A stretch of 64,000 bases of DNA. Origin: Agarophyton chilense. Its lineage: Eukaryota; Rhodophyta; Florideophyceae; Gracilariales; Gracilariaceae. A program made the translations under genes and the position numbers. Within the stretch, counting starts at the first letter, position 1; every line of letters starts with the position of its first letter. The stretch is from contig JARGXX010000138.1 in NCBI GenBank assembly GCA_030374765.1, forward strand, positions 372,001 through 436,000. The letters are read 5' to 3'. The notes beneath the pieces were generated by a model. It searched no databases. It saw only the letters and a list, made by a program, of their open reading frames with translations, and was not told where the DNA came from. Of this stretch, positions 22,350-34,555 are shown one piece after another.

Positions 22350-22561
22350 TGTGAATATTGTGAGTTTGGTTACAGTCCGAACTATTTGCGCACAATATAT
22401 TTGAACAAGGTTCAAATATAGGGAACCGTTCTAAAGGCTGGAAGGTAGAACTAGCTAGACTACAAGTAGCGCACGAGCTAGAGTTCGTAGAGCTCTACAG
22501 CGGGAGGGACCGAGGAAGGAACAAAGAAGACCAAGGCCAGAAGTAACGCTTAACATTCTTA
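22350..22561 (+). repeat. Copia-1 3' LTR
   Basis: 212 bp, the partner of 2075-2286, preceded by the purine-rich AAAGTGGAAAG and followed by the target duplication ATTAC. Confidence 0.9.
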
Positions 22562-22566
22562 ATTAC

Positions 22567-22898
22567 AGTCCCCGAAAAACGAAACGCAACAAAAAAGGAA
22601 TTGCAGTCCACCGCGACGCAAGTTCCTCTATCACGTTACAAACACTATTAAATAAAGGCACACCATTGTTTTACAAAGTGTCGTCATAGTTCTGTGCAAC
22701 TCCCCGCGGCAATATTGGCACCCGCGTGTGCCATTGAAGTCGGCGACAAAAAGAACTCGAAAAACCAACGCGCACAAACCATTGGCTTAAACAATGATGC
22801 CAAACGCAATGACCTTTTAAACCCAAACATAAGGGCGACAGTTCCACTATTTCAGTCTCTCCGAGTGCGCAGTCTACACCAGATTATACTTGTTCAGC
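22567..22898. other. Intergenic DNA between Copia-1 and a Tc1 remnant
   Basis: No gene or repeat recognised. It may include the lost 5' end of the Tc1 element that follows, but no terminal inverted repeat can be seen. Confidence 0.35.
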
Positions 22899-23850
22899 AT
22901 GCATCCACTAGGCTACCTCTCTCAATACAGAAAAGAACAAATGGTAGCCCTTCGTCGTCAACACCTTTCCATCAGAGCAATTGCAGACCATATCAGCCGA
23001 TCACCCTCAACCATATCAAGATTCTAAAAGCGATATGAACAAAAAAAAGGTTGTTACTTCCAAAAACGCTCTAAAAAATAAAATACACATCACCTAGCTG
23101 TTACTACAACTGGCTTAAACCGGTTATTATAGCGCTAAGGAGTCAACAATTCGTCTCAATTTGCCTATTAATGTTCGCCGTATAGAAAAAATACTACGAA
23201 ATAGCCCCCCCTCTTAAATTGCACAAACTAGTTATGTCAGATGAGCATGATACAAAAGAAAACTTGTGGAATGGGCAAGACGACAATGTTGCAACGGAGA
23301 CTATAATTGGGTGTAAGTGGTTTTTTCGGATGAGTAGATGTTCAATTTGGTTTACCTATATAGTATTGCGTATTAATGGCATAAGTAAAGGAAGGACTTG
23401 CGTCGTCATTTCACACGTTAAAATGGTGGAGATTCTGTGATGGATTGGGGGGTAATTTATTTTTATGGAGTCTCTAACCGGTGTTTATTCATGGGAATCA
23501 GAATTCTACGAAGTATTGCGAAACTTCAGAGCAGGGTTTACTACCATTTGTAACTGTAGTGTTTTTTGAATTGTCGTCTTTCGGATTTCAACACGACAAG
23601 GCGTCTAAACACGCTGTGCAATACACGGGCTATTGGCTCTTTCACAATCAAATGAAAGTGTTACCATGACCTGCGAAGTCTCCGGATTTAAATATCTTTG
23701 AAGACGAGTGGGGTGTTATGGCAAGAAAAGTGTGCGATTGGTACAAACAGCTTGATACCTTGGCGGAGTTTAAGAATAGAATTATAGAGGGGCCGAAATG
23801 GCTTTCTCAAGGATATCTCCTAACTTTAAACCACAGATAAAAGAAGCGTC
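22899..23850 (+). pseudogene. Tc1/mariner transposase pseudogene (DD34E type)
   Basis: Decayed Tc1-type transposase. A helix-turn-helix start is readable at 22899-23030 (LSIRAIADHISRSPSTISRF) and ends in a stop. The catalytic domain begins near 23220 (VMSDE, first Asp), continues in a second frame (GGDSVMDWG, near 23420) and in a third (GFQHDKASKH, second Asp; SPDLNIFEDEWGVMARKV, final Glu, 23590-23730). Spacing from the second Asp to the Glu is 34 residues, diagnostic of Tc1. At least two frameshifts and two internal stops (one replacing the usual Trp before PAKSPDL) make it inactive. Terminal inverted repeats were not found. Base composition is AT-richer than the neighbouring elements. Confidence 0.75.
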
Positions 23851-23859
23851 TGTTGATAC

Positions 23860-26063
23860 CACGACCATTCTGGCGTCTAGCGAGCCCATCGCACCTGCAT
23901 CGAAAACCCAGCGTTTCCCAAAAAGAAACTGCCAACTCAGGGTAGAGGGGAAATCGCGCTCGCAACCTACGCAGTCGTGGGTGGCCTACAAAAAAGTAGT
24001 AGTGCCACCCAGAACCACAATAAATAAGCCAACCTCCCGACAGAGCTGCCTGGAGGAAGGTGGAAACCTCAGAGTGAGAGACATCTCTGAAAACTTGGTG
24101 CCTGCTCTTTCCTGGCCTTTTTGCGCAGACCGCTGCGGGCCGGTCGTCCGACCCCGCCTATGCATCGCACTCGATCAACAAAACGCTTTGCGCGACGGTA
24201 AATCGTACCGATTCGTTGCGAAGGCAGTGATGTCGACGTACGGGCTGGTTAACACTATACAGGCTCCGACTCTGGCCAAAGCAACAGAGCCGGGACTAAT
24301 AAGATTCGAGACAACTTTTTCAGCTTACATGGAGCGTGTGAATGACATAAATGCGGGCAAGCAGAACAATCAAAAGATAAAAGCTGCCTCCGTTCGGCAG
24401 TGCATCAAGCTAAAACTCTTGCACAGCCTTTACATCCTAGGTAGGATGGCAGGGGCCGCAAAGATGGGAGAAGCAACAGAAGAAGCGCTCAAGGAATGGT
24501 TCGACTCTCGTTTGGCTCATACCCTCCCCCCCCCCTGCCCCGACATCTGAACAATTGCGTCGAGAAAGCAGTCTCTGGAGTCAAATACCAGTTGCTCTAA
24601 AGGGATCCAGCAGGAACGGCCGAACAATTCGTGCTCGACGTTATAACTGCTCTCGATGAACACAACGACTCGGAATTTATCACAGAGAAAGACGGATGTA
24701 AGCAGCTTTTGATGAAACTGGTACACAAACTGGAACACCCCGAACTTTAAAGAGCTCGTCTGAGACCAAATGGGCATGTGGACTGCAGAACAGAAAGGAA
24801 ATCTTTCTTTCTTTGCGGACACCTTTGCACCACTTGCAGATCAAGCGCACGCCGTCCAATCTGCTGCGCTGAAGCTCAAACTCAAACATGGTCATGGGCA
24901 CGTAAGAGACACGCAGATTGATCGTTCACAGGAATCACCAAAGAAAATGCAAAAAACTGGCCGCTCTCTCCGCAATCGTCTTGGTAAGAGAGAAGAATTA
25001 GACAACTCAAAGAATAAAGGCATTCAAGGAGAGTGGAACAAACCGTGCCTCTACAAGGACTGTGATGGCATCCTCCCTATCAGAAAATGTCTCATAACCC
25101 CAAAGGAGAAGCAAAACGAACTTTTGAACAAGCTATTTTCCAACAAGAAGCAGCGAGACAAGAAGACGAAGCTTTCGTCCGTCCGCTCAGTTTCCTATAA
25201 CTAATCCGAACAAGAACAATAGATGGTACTCGATACTGCTCAATGATGTGGAAGAAGTGGCTCTCGGGGACTCCGGAGCCGATTCTTCTACAATCTCGAG
25301 AACAGTATTCGCGAAGACTAAGAAACAACGCCCCAGTACACCGTTCGAACGGTTCGAGAAGCCAATGATTCTCGAGCTAGCAGTCAACGGAGAAAACCGG
25401 GCAGGTGGCCCCACAGCATCGGGAAAAACTCAACTGGCGCAGACCATCGTGTTACCAAACAAGGGCCTACCCGTACGCGTACGGGACGTGAACATCCTGG
25501 TCGCGGACGGGGACATGGCAGAGGTACTGCTCGGAAGACCATTTCTCAAAGCCATTGAGTTCGATCTCGGAAAACACCTCCAGAAGGTAGGAACAGCTAT
25601 TGATGGTATGTCAGAGAAAGAATTGAGGGCAAAGCCTGCCCAACTTCCTCGACAGCCTTCGAAGGGCTGAGCTACCAAGAAGCCGAAGACGATCCGATAG
25701 AGATACTGGAGTGCCTGCAAGCCGGATTTGGAGTCGATTCAGATGAATCTATCAACCAAGCGATGAGAACGGCAGTCGAAGAGGTTAGGAGCAATGGAAT
25801 CTCTTCAAAAGTAGCCGGAAGGCTTAAAAGTCTTTTGGAAAGCCACCCTGATTGTTTTCGGATCAATCTTGGCCCGGATCAACCCACAAAGGTACACCCG
25901 CTTTCTGTGAAGCTGAGGCCAAACGCACAACCGTTTCGATGGGCACAGCGTCGCTATGGCCCAAAACAGAGGGGTTTTATTCGCCACACAGTACAGCAAC
26001 GGGGAAAAAGCGGAGCTGCGTACAAGAATTCCAATGCCCGTTGGGCCAGTCCATCATTGGTGG
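23860..26063 (+). mobile_element. Gypsy-5: fossil Ty3/gypsy Gag-protease-RT piece
   Basis: A broken element on the plus strand. A Gag-like helical section lies at about 24230-24530. A convincing retropepsin lies at about 25240-25560 (GDSGADSSTISRTVF and the second-lobe signature VLLGRPFLKAI). The first residues of RT follow near 25900-26060 (RWASPSLVVPP). It ends exactly where the Copia-3 LTR begins, so Copia-3 probably inserted into it. Several breaks; no LTRs seen. Confidence 0.65.
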
Positions 26064-26241
26064 TACCGCCGGCGCTGCAAACTAAACCTCACCCTTGCTC
26101 CACTTCGAGACACTGAGGACAGAGGAGCAAGGAGGGACACCTTGGGCCCGTTCCATCTTTCTCGGTTCCACCGCGCGTTACAAGCGCATACTATACATTA
26201 GACCGACAGCCCTTTCGCTCTTCGTACGACTGCCTCCCATA
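26064..26241 (+). repeat. Copia-3 5' LTR
   Basis: About 178 bp that recurs at 41810-42001 with scattered differences. Its right end (CTCCCATA) is followed at once by GTTATGGGTCCAGC, the copia-type primer-binding site, which fixes the boundary. The left boundary is set by where the two copies stop matching. Confidence 0.65.
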
Positions 26242-29200
26242 GTTATGGGTCCAGCGTCAGGATCTCTTTTGTCTTTCAATCCGATAGACCCGCCAAAGTT
26301 TGATCCTACCAAAAATCTACAAGAATGGCGCCGCAACGTGTGTCGATGGGTAGATACTATTTCAAATGCTGCCAAAAAGGGCACAAATCTTCGTTAGAAA
26401 ATAATCTTTGCAACTCTAGGTCTACAGATGTACGACAGAGCTTTACCTAGTGCTCAGAAATCCGTGGTCGAAGAAGCGCAGGAAAAAAAAAATTGTTTAT
26501 CACAAGCCTGAGGACCAAGTGCAAGCGGTATGCAAAATCGTTGAACTTGTCGCAGTCGACCCTTCAATTTCTGTTGTTTCTCGTTTTATTTCTTCCTTCA
26601 ATCTTGTTATAAACTGCCGTCGTCGCAAGCTTGAGTCTCTGGATAGCTTCGTATAACTTTTCCGCGTCTTGGCTGCCGATCATCTCATGCATGGAGGTCT
26701 CTCATCTTCGTCTCAGGTTGGAGAAGTGCTGGAATTAACGCTACGAAACAATGCATCTTTGAGTGAGGAGACGTTGACCAATGCCAAACTACAACTCATC
26801 TCTCTCACCGAAGCTCTCATGAGAAGTGGAAGTTACACTGAGGATACCCAGCACCACATCAATCTTGTGAAGTTTCAGGAGTCCGTAAACAACCTGCTTG
26901 AAATGCTATCGAGGCCTCGCATTAAGATTTAGAGGCACGATAATCTCAATATGGCGAAGGCAAAGCTTTTAAGAACCAAGAGAAAGATCAATGAAGCGGT
27001 CGTTGAGTTCGAGGGCATATGCCGTCTTAACCTGCATGACGCCGTTACAGACACACGGAATCTTTCTTTTACCCCTTCGAGCTCTGCTTCTCACTATACA
27101 AGGGAGGACCGTGAAAACATGGTGGGTCAGAAAGTCCAAACTGCCTTATTTGCAATTTCTCAATCCAACCAGAGCGTACGAACTCGCTTGGGAAATAGGA
27201 AGGAGGGAAATGCATCAAACGTGTCTTTCAAACCGGGAAATGCGAAGAGGAAAAGCACAGAATGGTAAGGCCGGAAAATGTGGAAAGTCGTCTTTCTGTT
27301 TCGATTGTGGTGATACCAAGCACATGGCTGGCAATGACTTGTGCTCAAGTCCCTCATTTCTGACAAATAAGAGGAATCTCGAACGCCAACGCAACGATTC
27401 AGACGGTAGGTTCACAGTTCCTCGTCGTGGAGGAAGACATCCCAGAAAAGATGCCTCCAGAGAACGAAACCGTGGATCTGACGCGGACTTTACGCCAGGC
27501 GACACCCCATCGAAGCGCAATCGTGCCTAAAGTCATGACTTGGTGCGTTTTCTGATGTGGTTAGTGGTACGAGAGATTCTAACCCCATCATTGATATTGG
27601 TTGTCCCCGCAGTGTGGGAGGCATCAGATCTGCGTCTGAACTATCAATCGCAATGGGCATCCAATTTCACGTCATAGATCTCGACTGTGACCCCTTCTAT
27701 CACGGTTTTGGTCTATAATGTTCAAATCAAAAACTAGTATTTGGCATTTGGAGGTTGAAGATCCAAGGACTGAACGATTTGGAAGCAGACATTAAGTTCT
27801 ACATTACGGAAGGCGACGGTCCTTTGCTGCTGGGGAACGACACAGTGTCACGTTCGGACCTCATGGGTTCGGACAACACGCTCGTAGTGCCCTTTTCGGT
27901 CGGAATCTCTCGGTATGACGCAGCTTTGTCAACGTACGTCCCGGGAGAAGACAATGACCGCTGAACACACTTATTCGTCGTTCCTTCGATGACAACGTCG
28001 TTCAAATCCTTCTTCTCTTCTCATTCTTCCTTTCTCTTAAGAAATTCTAATACGATCGCCAAACTATCTGGAAAGGACGGCATGGACCAGATCCATGCCC
28101 GCCGCTTCGCGACAAAGCTTCACTGCCAATCCCATCTCTCCACCAAGGACATGAAAAAGCCTTGCAGTCGAGGCGGGATACTAAATCGAACACTTTCTGG
28201 TGAGCTCGAACAGGCCTACATTTCTTGAACTTCATGGAAAAGGTCTGGCCGCCGATTACACTCTCGAAAGATATCACTCAAGAGGATACTGGGTGAGTTC
28301 AACGAGCACCTTCAAATGGATTTCCTATTCATACGCGAGTTTGGAAACCTACCCATTGTGCATATGAAAGATGTATCAACCGGTCTCTCCGTTACTGTCT
28401 TGATGACTTCAAGGGATATGACTGATACCGCTTGAATGATTGTCGTTCATTGGTTTGATGTCTTTGGGCCTCCATCAAAATTATCAAGAGACCCAGAGTT
28501 CAATAACGACTCGATTCAGCGATTGTGTGCCGAGAATCAGATTTCATTCGAACCGCGGCCTGCTCGACGCCACAAGAAAATTGGAAGCGTCGAATAGAGC
28601 AACGAGACCATCCGTACATTTGTCCAAACGCTCCTTCTCGACGAACATGATCGGAGGGAAACTCGTCGAGTGTCTGGCACGGACTTTGAGATCCTCTCAA
28701 AAGCCACAATCCTGAAGAATGGGCTGTATGGTAACAAGTCAGTCAGCAGCTTCGAGCTTGTTCACGGCTACACTCCTTCTGCTTCTGGGCTATCCAAGAA
28801 GATGCTACCAAAGAAGCTCCTTTCTTCCTACCACGAACAAGTTTCCACGCGTGCCGTACACGCCTTACTTCGTACCAAGCCATCGTATTCTTTATCACAA
28901 CACCTTCTCGCACCAACCACTCTGGTATATGTCTTTAAGAGAGTTGGAAAACATGGAGCCTGGTACAAGGCATTCGTGGTCACTACTACTGAATATATAG
29001 TATGAGTCTCTGCGAGCAAAAATCTCCCGGAACCGAAGCATCAGATCGCCTCTGAGGACATAAGGTTTGTCCCGCGTTCATCCCTTCTACAGGAACCGGA
29101 CAAACGGGAGCTTGGATACTCGTCCTTCCCGGACACTAACGCCCAGGAAGAACCGATCCCAGTCCCCGAAGAAAGGAATGATGCAGATTGTTGTTCTCTT

Positions 29201-31037
29201 GCGCCTGTCCTAGATGAAGAAGTCACAGACTTCCCTGTGCATAACATAGATGACCCCTTGAGTTTCGACCCAAACATATCAGACGAACCAAACTCGTGGT
29301 CTCTGCATCCGTTGTCTTCATCCTTCTTCGCGTCAAAGGAAGACAAAACGGCTGTGAACGCACCCTCAATGAATATCGGGAACCCTCAACTTTGCAGAGA
29401 TCTTTGTGACACCTCGCTTAGGTTCCGTACCATAGGCGAAAATCTATTGTCTTCGAAACAAAGAATTCTCGAGCAGATTAAGAAGGTCATTGGAGATCAA
29501 CCAGCCACAGAAGCTAAGCTCCAGTTCGCCCGGCGATGGATAATCGACAAGACCATCGAAGCAGAGAACAGAAACTACTCTGAAGCCGAAGCAAACAAGC
29601 CGATCTCCATCGAAGGACTCCCGCGAAATGCAAATATCATCTCCTCCCATCACTTTTTCGTGACGAAGTTCGATGGAGAGAGTGGTAAGCTCAAGCTCAA
29701 GTGCCGTCTGGTACCACATGGAAATCGGGATTCCCAAAAGGATAACATTCGATCTGACTCCTCTACGGCTTAATTCACCTGCATTAGACTTCTGCTATCC
29801 CTTGCAACTTTACTACACTTCACCCTTGGTAGCATTGAAATATCTAGAGCGTATCTGGAATCAGGCGACTTCAAACGAGATATATACATGCGGCCTCCAA
29901 AGGGATGGACACAGTTCGTAGACGAAGTATGGGCGCTACTCCAGCCTGCATATGGCCTAGTAGAGTCCGGTCGTCTCTGGCAGCTGTGCATCGAGCAATG
30001 GCTGTGCGAGTAAGGATTCTGTACTGTCCCTGGAATGCCACAGATATTTAATTTTCAGACAACCACGGACGTATATCTCTACTCCTGGCCAAATTGGTGG
30101 ACGATCTTCTCCTTGCCGCATCAAAGAATGAAATGAACACATTCTCCAAGGCTCTCTCAACTCGCTTCAAGATTGGCAGAGCACTCTTTCAGAACGAGAT
30201 TATCTTCAGCCGCCTTCAAATTCGGCAATATGAAGACTTCTCGATCGAGATCTCCATGGCAGAGTTTATGGAGAAGCTCGCCCCCATTCCGATCTCGAGG
30301 TATAGGAGGAAGCAGTCCGAGGATCTATGCACCCAACAAGAAGTCCGAGAAATCCAGTCTCTTGCTGGAAAACTCAACTACCTCGGCCATGGCGTGCTGC
30401 CTCAACCCGCGTACGCTACCAACTTCATGCAACAGCTGGTCCCAGAGATGCTCGTTAGGAATCTTTTGCAGACAAACCAGATCCTCAATCTCTTCCGAAG
30501 GCTATGTCCGGTCGTGAAGTAAATGGCTCCGAGATCCCCGATGGTATCGGATAACATGAACTCTTGCCACATAGTGACGTTCTCTGACGCCAGCACTGGA
30601 CATTCATCCGACGGTCAAACTGGATGCATCAGTGGCATCGCCTTCTCCCAAGGTGAGAACGTTTCGTACCACATCGTCGACTGGCTTAGCGCGAAGCAAG
30701 GACGCATATCCTTTAATTCAATTGGTGCCGAAATTCTTTCGGCAGCAGAATCCGCAGACAGATCCATTTTACTTAGGGAATGCGTGGAAGTTCTTGTATC
30801 GGATTTTGGTTCGCTCGTCCTTTACGTCGACTCATTTGGTTTGTACTCAACGATTACTACCCTTCACGAATGCCGAGACTACCGATTGAACACCACCGTG
30901 TCGCGCCTCTGTGACTCCTTCGAAGCTCGAGACATATCCTCCATGCGTTGGATAGCGGAAAGTCTGAACTTAGCCGACGCGTTGACTAATGGAAATCATC
31001 ATTCATTTATTCAATTGAACCAAGCTATGGTTTGAGG
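26064..31037 (+). mobile_element. Copia-3: fossil Ty1/copia element
   Basis: After the LTR and primer-binding site (26242-26255) come Gag from 26246 (MGPASGS, aligning with the Copia-2 start), a zinc knuckle near 27300 (CFDCGDTKHMAGNDLC), weak protease traces near 27590, integrase remnants (about 28000-29000), RT (about 29600-30500, with KCRLVPHGNRD, RAYLESGDFKRDIYMRPPKG and LVDDLLLAAS) and RNase H (30560-31030, VTFSDASTG, ADALTNG). No matching 3' LTR was found near 31 kb. Heavily broken, many lesions, old. Confidence 0.75.
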
Positions 31038-31135
31038 CATACTCAGCAAAAGTATTGTATCTACTATGGGCCACCATCTTGAGGCATGGAACCCTAAGGC
31101 TTGGATCTGATATGGGAAAGGTTTCAAAATCTGTT

Positions 31136-32083
31136 TCAGGAACCTTCTCGGTGACGACGTTTCTTCCCGCAGCGAGCGCGTTTCCCATCTATTCTCCCTG
31201 GGAGCAAGCGCAATACGCGACATTTTGCAATGTGACTGAAAAAACAGTCTAATTCAACACAGGACTCGAGAGCAACCTGCGTGAGACCCATGTGATACTT
31301 CTCCACTGGATCAATAATCATGTTGCGCTCCCCATCTATGCTTATCGCATGCAGGTATCTGTCAATCGCCTGAAGACTGGCAATGAAGACCTTTCCGCTA
31401 TCGCAGAAGTTATCCTAATCGAAGTTTTCTTCTCGGTGTCCAGTTCCATCACGAAGGTAAGCAAAGCTAATAACACGGGTCTTTTCCCGGACAAACATCT
31501 TCATATCCTTGAGGTCCCGAAACGTCCCTCAGGTCTCCCTTCGCGCCTTCCGGTTCCAATATTCGAGCTCAAGAATATCACCAAACCTAAGACCTGCAAG
31601 GGCATTCAAGTACATCTCATTATCGTCTGCGTTCTTTCTAACGCGATCCATGAGATACACCCAACACTCAGCAGCCTTTTCAGACCCAATGGTGAGAGCT
31701 AATTCATTACTTAAAGAAGCTTCAAGGCACAAAAACGTCTCGTGGCGACACTGCACGAACATATGACGGAGATGGAAACTTTGGACGCCCAACGATGGCA
31801 TCCGTGCTTCAAATTGGAGCACGGCGAGCCTTTGACCTGGTTTTGAGCCACAGGTAGCCAAAATGCTCTTTCTGGCTTCATGCAGGTCCTTACCTCCGCC
31901 ATGAAAAGTTCTTTCTACTCCTTCGCCATGATACGTCACCCTACTTCTCGACATACCACCTCCAACTGCCTGGCTGTACTCGATTTGGAACTTTTGCATA
32001 TCGATGCGGCACACTACGTTAGTGCCATGCTCCAGAACATAGAATTGGTTCTCAATCTCATCAAGACCTTCTCTCGACAACAA
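31136..32083 (-). CDS. Unrecognised minus-strand open frames
   Basis: A frame of 184 residues (31529-32083) and a smaller one (31136-31321) on the same strand. The larger has a balanced, protein-like composition (LHEARKSILATCGSKPGQR, CWVYLMDRVRKNADDNEMY) but I recognise no family. It is divergent from the gene at 32365 with about 280 bp between them, which could hold a two-way promoter. It might be a decayed host gene or the remains of a DNA transposon. Confidence 0.3.
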
Positions 32084-32364
32084 TAACTCCCGAGTGATCC
32101 AATCAGGGCGCTCGTCAGCATGGCAAAAAATCAGGCATGAACCAAAAATCTTGGGTTTCTGCCGTTACAAAAGTCCTCGGTATCCCGAGCTGATCGCTGG
32201 GATATCGGCGCCTCTAAAGCGCCGATCTCCCAGCAGAAGTTTGTCAGGATGTAAGAGATTATAAGAAAAATACTGCATATTCTTCCTTTATCGGATACTC
32301 CATCCAAACTTTTTGGTTCGCAAGCCACGTGCAGATATTATTTCCTGCGCCAGTCTAATCCCAC

Positions 32365-34071
32365 ATGTTTGCCTTTGAGACTGCGCTTCCTTTCCGCACG
32401 GTTTTGAACGTTCCCCTTCTACATTGCTTCCCAGCGTCTCTTCCACCACTATCTTCTACTCGCGCTAACTTTAAATCGCGTATCTTTGTACTAACTTCTA
32501 CTCGCGCTCTTTTTCAATCGCGTTTTCAGATGTTCCCGGAGCTCGTACAGGAAGAAATTGCTCCTCTTTCACCAACGAGACCCAAATCAAAAACGTCTCT
32601 ACCAAGTGCCGCTGAACCAAATGTGGTTCTTGCAGAAGATACATTTCAGCTAAACCATGATGCAGTAAACTTTCAGTCCCTTCCACTTGAAAGTCTGGAA
32701 ATGGAGCTCGCGTTTTCCTACGACTACCTTTCGTCTCGGACGACCAAGGTACTTCAAACCGTTCTCAGTGAGGTTCGGCGTAACCTTTCTGGCTCGAAGC
32801 CTGTTCTCGTCGCTCGAATGATGCTGCATATTCACACCGAAGTTCGCCGAAATATTATGCCGCTTTCGCTTCTACTTAGTATTGTACCGAATGATTGTCG
32901 CAACTACATGCGCACAATAGACTTCCTGTCGTGCAAATCTCCGCCTGGTGTTCCTGATCTATTGCGAGTGATTACTGGTGTCGCGGAGAGAACTAAATTC
33001 GGTTATGAAATTTCCCACACCCTGGTTGTTTCTAAAGCGGAATCTCTATCGAAGGATCTAGAAAAGAAGAGGAAAGAAAATTCAACGGATTTCTCGTAGG
33101 AGGAGTTCGTCAGGTTGCTTCTAATGCTGCGAGATGATGTTAAATCCAAACGAACGGTGGAGAGGATTTCGAGTGCACTGTCACGTGAAGCTCAAGACGC
33201 TGGATTGAAACGCCCTGATCTTTGGAATCTACTGGCGGATCGGTTCAACAGCATGGATTTTTGCCCTACTTACTCCTTTGATCCACCATTTGGATATCTC
33301 GATCCGAGTTGTCCTCCACTGAATCGAAGATCTGGAAATAAATTATGTCAGGTAATGAGAGAAGCAAAAAGCGCGTGGACGTCTACGCTGGCTAAGTACG
33401 ACGTGAGCGGCAATAATGGTGAGATCCCTTTCAAAGAATTCTGCCACAAAAACCAACGCCTCAATCGCCTTTCAGCTGTTGGAAGGCGTACATATCTAAC
33501 GTTTATTGTGTTTGGCCTCAACTATGAGGGTACAGATAAGGTGGTCGCGCGCTTCATCTCGCGAAACATACCTAATAATGCGGGGGGAAGTCTAGGCATA
33601 AGACAGAGGCTTCATGAAGAGAGTGTAGTGAAACGTCGAGCGAGTTCGGGTGAGCTTTCTATTTCGAGCAAACGGATTCGTTCGAACCGCAGTAGCAACG
33701 ACAACAAAATTCAAAGCACTCTCTCGGAGCTTGGAACGTCGATGAACGAATTTAACGCTATGCAGAAGCAGTATATCATTTTGCAACAGCAAATGCTGGA
33801 GGGAAGGGATAAGCATCTTGAAGAACGCCGAAGAGCTCGCGAAAGTTCCACTCAACCGTTGCAAAATTCTTCGCAGTCTACATTGCAGACCTCGAACCGG
33901 ATAAACGAGCTGAGTAAAACAATGGACGAGGCCTACGAGAGGTATCTGAAAGCGAGGGATGCGAACAAGGATGATTTTCATGTTGAATCACTACACAATG
34001 TGTATTGGGCATTTAAGACTGCTCTTGATCATATGTTGCAGGAACTTCCCGTTACCAAGAACAAAGACTAA
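32365..34071 (+). CDS. Unrecognised 560-residue protein gene with an internal TAG
   Basis: One frame runs from 32365 to 34071, split by a single in-frame TAG at 33097-33099. The upstream part (244 residues) has a variable, Ser/Pro-rich start and a helical section from about 32640. The downstream part (about 318 residues) contains FDPPFGYLDPSCPPLNRRSG and GRRTYLTFIVFGLNYEGTDK, a basic nuclear-type stretch (about 33640-33700), and a Gln/Glu/Arg-rich probable coiled coil (33750-33850). Either the TAG is a nonsense mutation, or it is the end of an intron: the preceding TTTCTCG resembles a splice acceptor, but no strong donor is seen. No known domain. It looks like a nuclear protein, possibly an accessory gene of a mobile element or a lineage-specific gene. 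Confidence 0.5.
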
Positions 34072-34555
34072 AACCAGGTTTGAGTTGGCTCTTTCATTGG
34101 CGGAAATGTATAGGCGTGATCTTTTGCTGACTTTTCATTTCTTCCCTTTCGTCGGTACCGGTTATCTCAGCGCACTCGAGACTTGTACTTCTGTCTTCCA
34201 TGATTCGATTTGACCAGAACAATAGAGAACCTTTTACGGTAAGTTCCTTTCTCCTGTTTCGTGACCACTTTCGCCCCTTATAACGAAACCGGAGACAACG
34301 ACACTGCCAGAAACAATTCTCCCTTCCCATGCGTCGAATTCAGGTTGTACGAAAGTTGTTGTTCCTATTTCTGTGCAATGGGCCGTTTTCATTCTTCTGT
34401 TTTTGAGCACGACAGAAACACCGTGTCTTGTCACAGTCTGGCAAGTGGACTTGTCCAAGCCATCCCCACCCCTCCGGCCTATTCGATTGGCGCAACTTCT
34501 CTCATCGTTCTCTCGGCTCCCCGGCCTTCTCTCCTTCCTTCCACCCAGAGCGACA

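Larger units (their letters stand above)
2075..22561 (+). mobile_element. Copia-1: old, broken Ty1/copia element hosting two insertions
   Basis: The ends are 212-bp direct repeats (2075-2286 and 22350-22561) flanked by a perfect 5-bp target duplication, ATTAC, at 2070-2074 and 22562-22566. Internal parts in order are Gag (from 2290), integrase (2865-3196, resuming after Copia-2 at 8284-9151), then reverse transcriptase and RNase H (20286-22289). Copia-2 sits in the integrase region and Gypsy-1 between integrase and RT. Once both inserts are discounted about 4.3 kb of its own sequence remains. The coding part is broken in several places and the LTRs differ visibly from each other, so it is the oldest element of this nest. 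Its proteins are related to Copia-2 but clearly a different family. Confidence 0.9.

Noticed and set aside
22562-22590. TACAGTCCCCG as a possible mariner-type terminal repeat for the Tc1 remnant
   Set aside because: No inverted partner lies at the other end near 23850, and the TA belongs to the Copia-1 target duplication.
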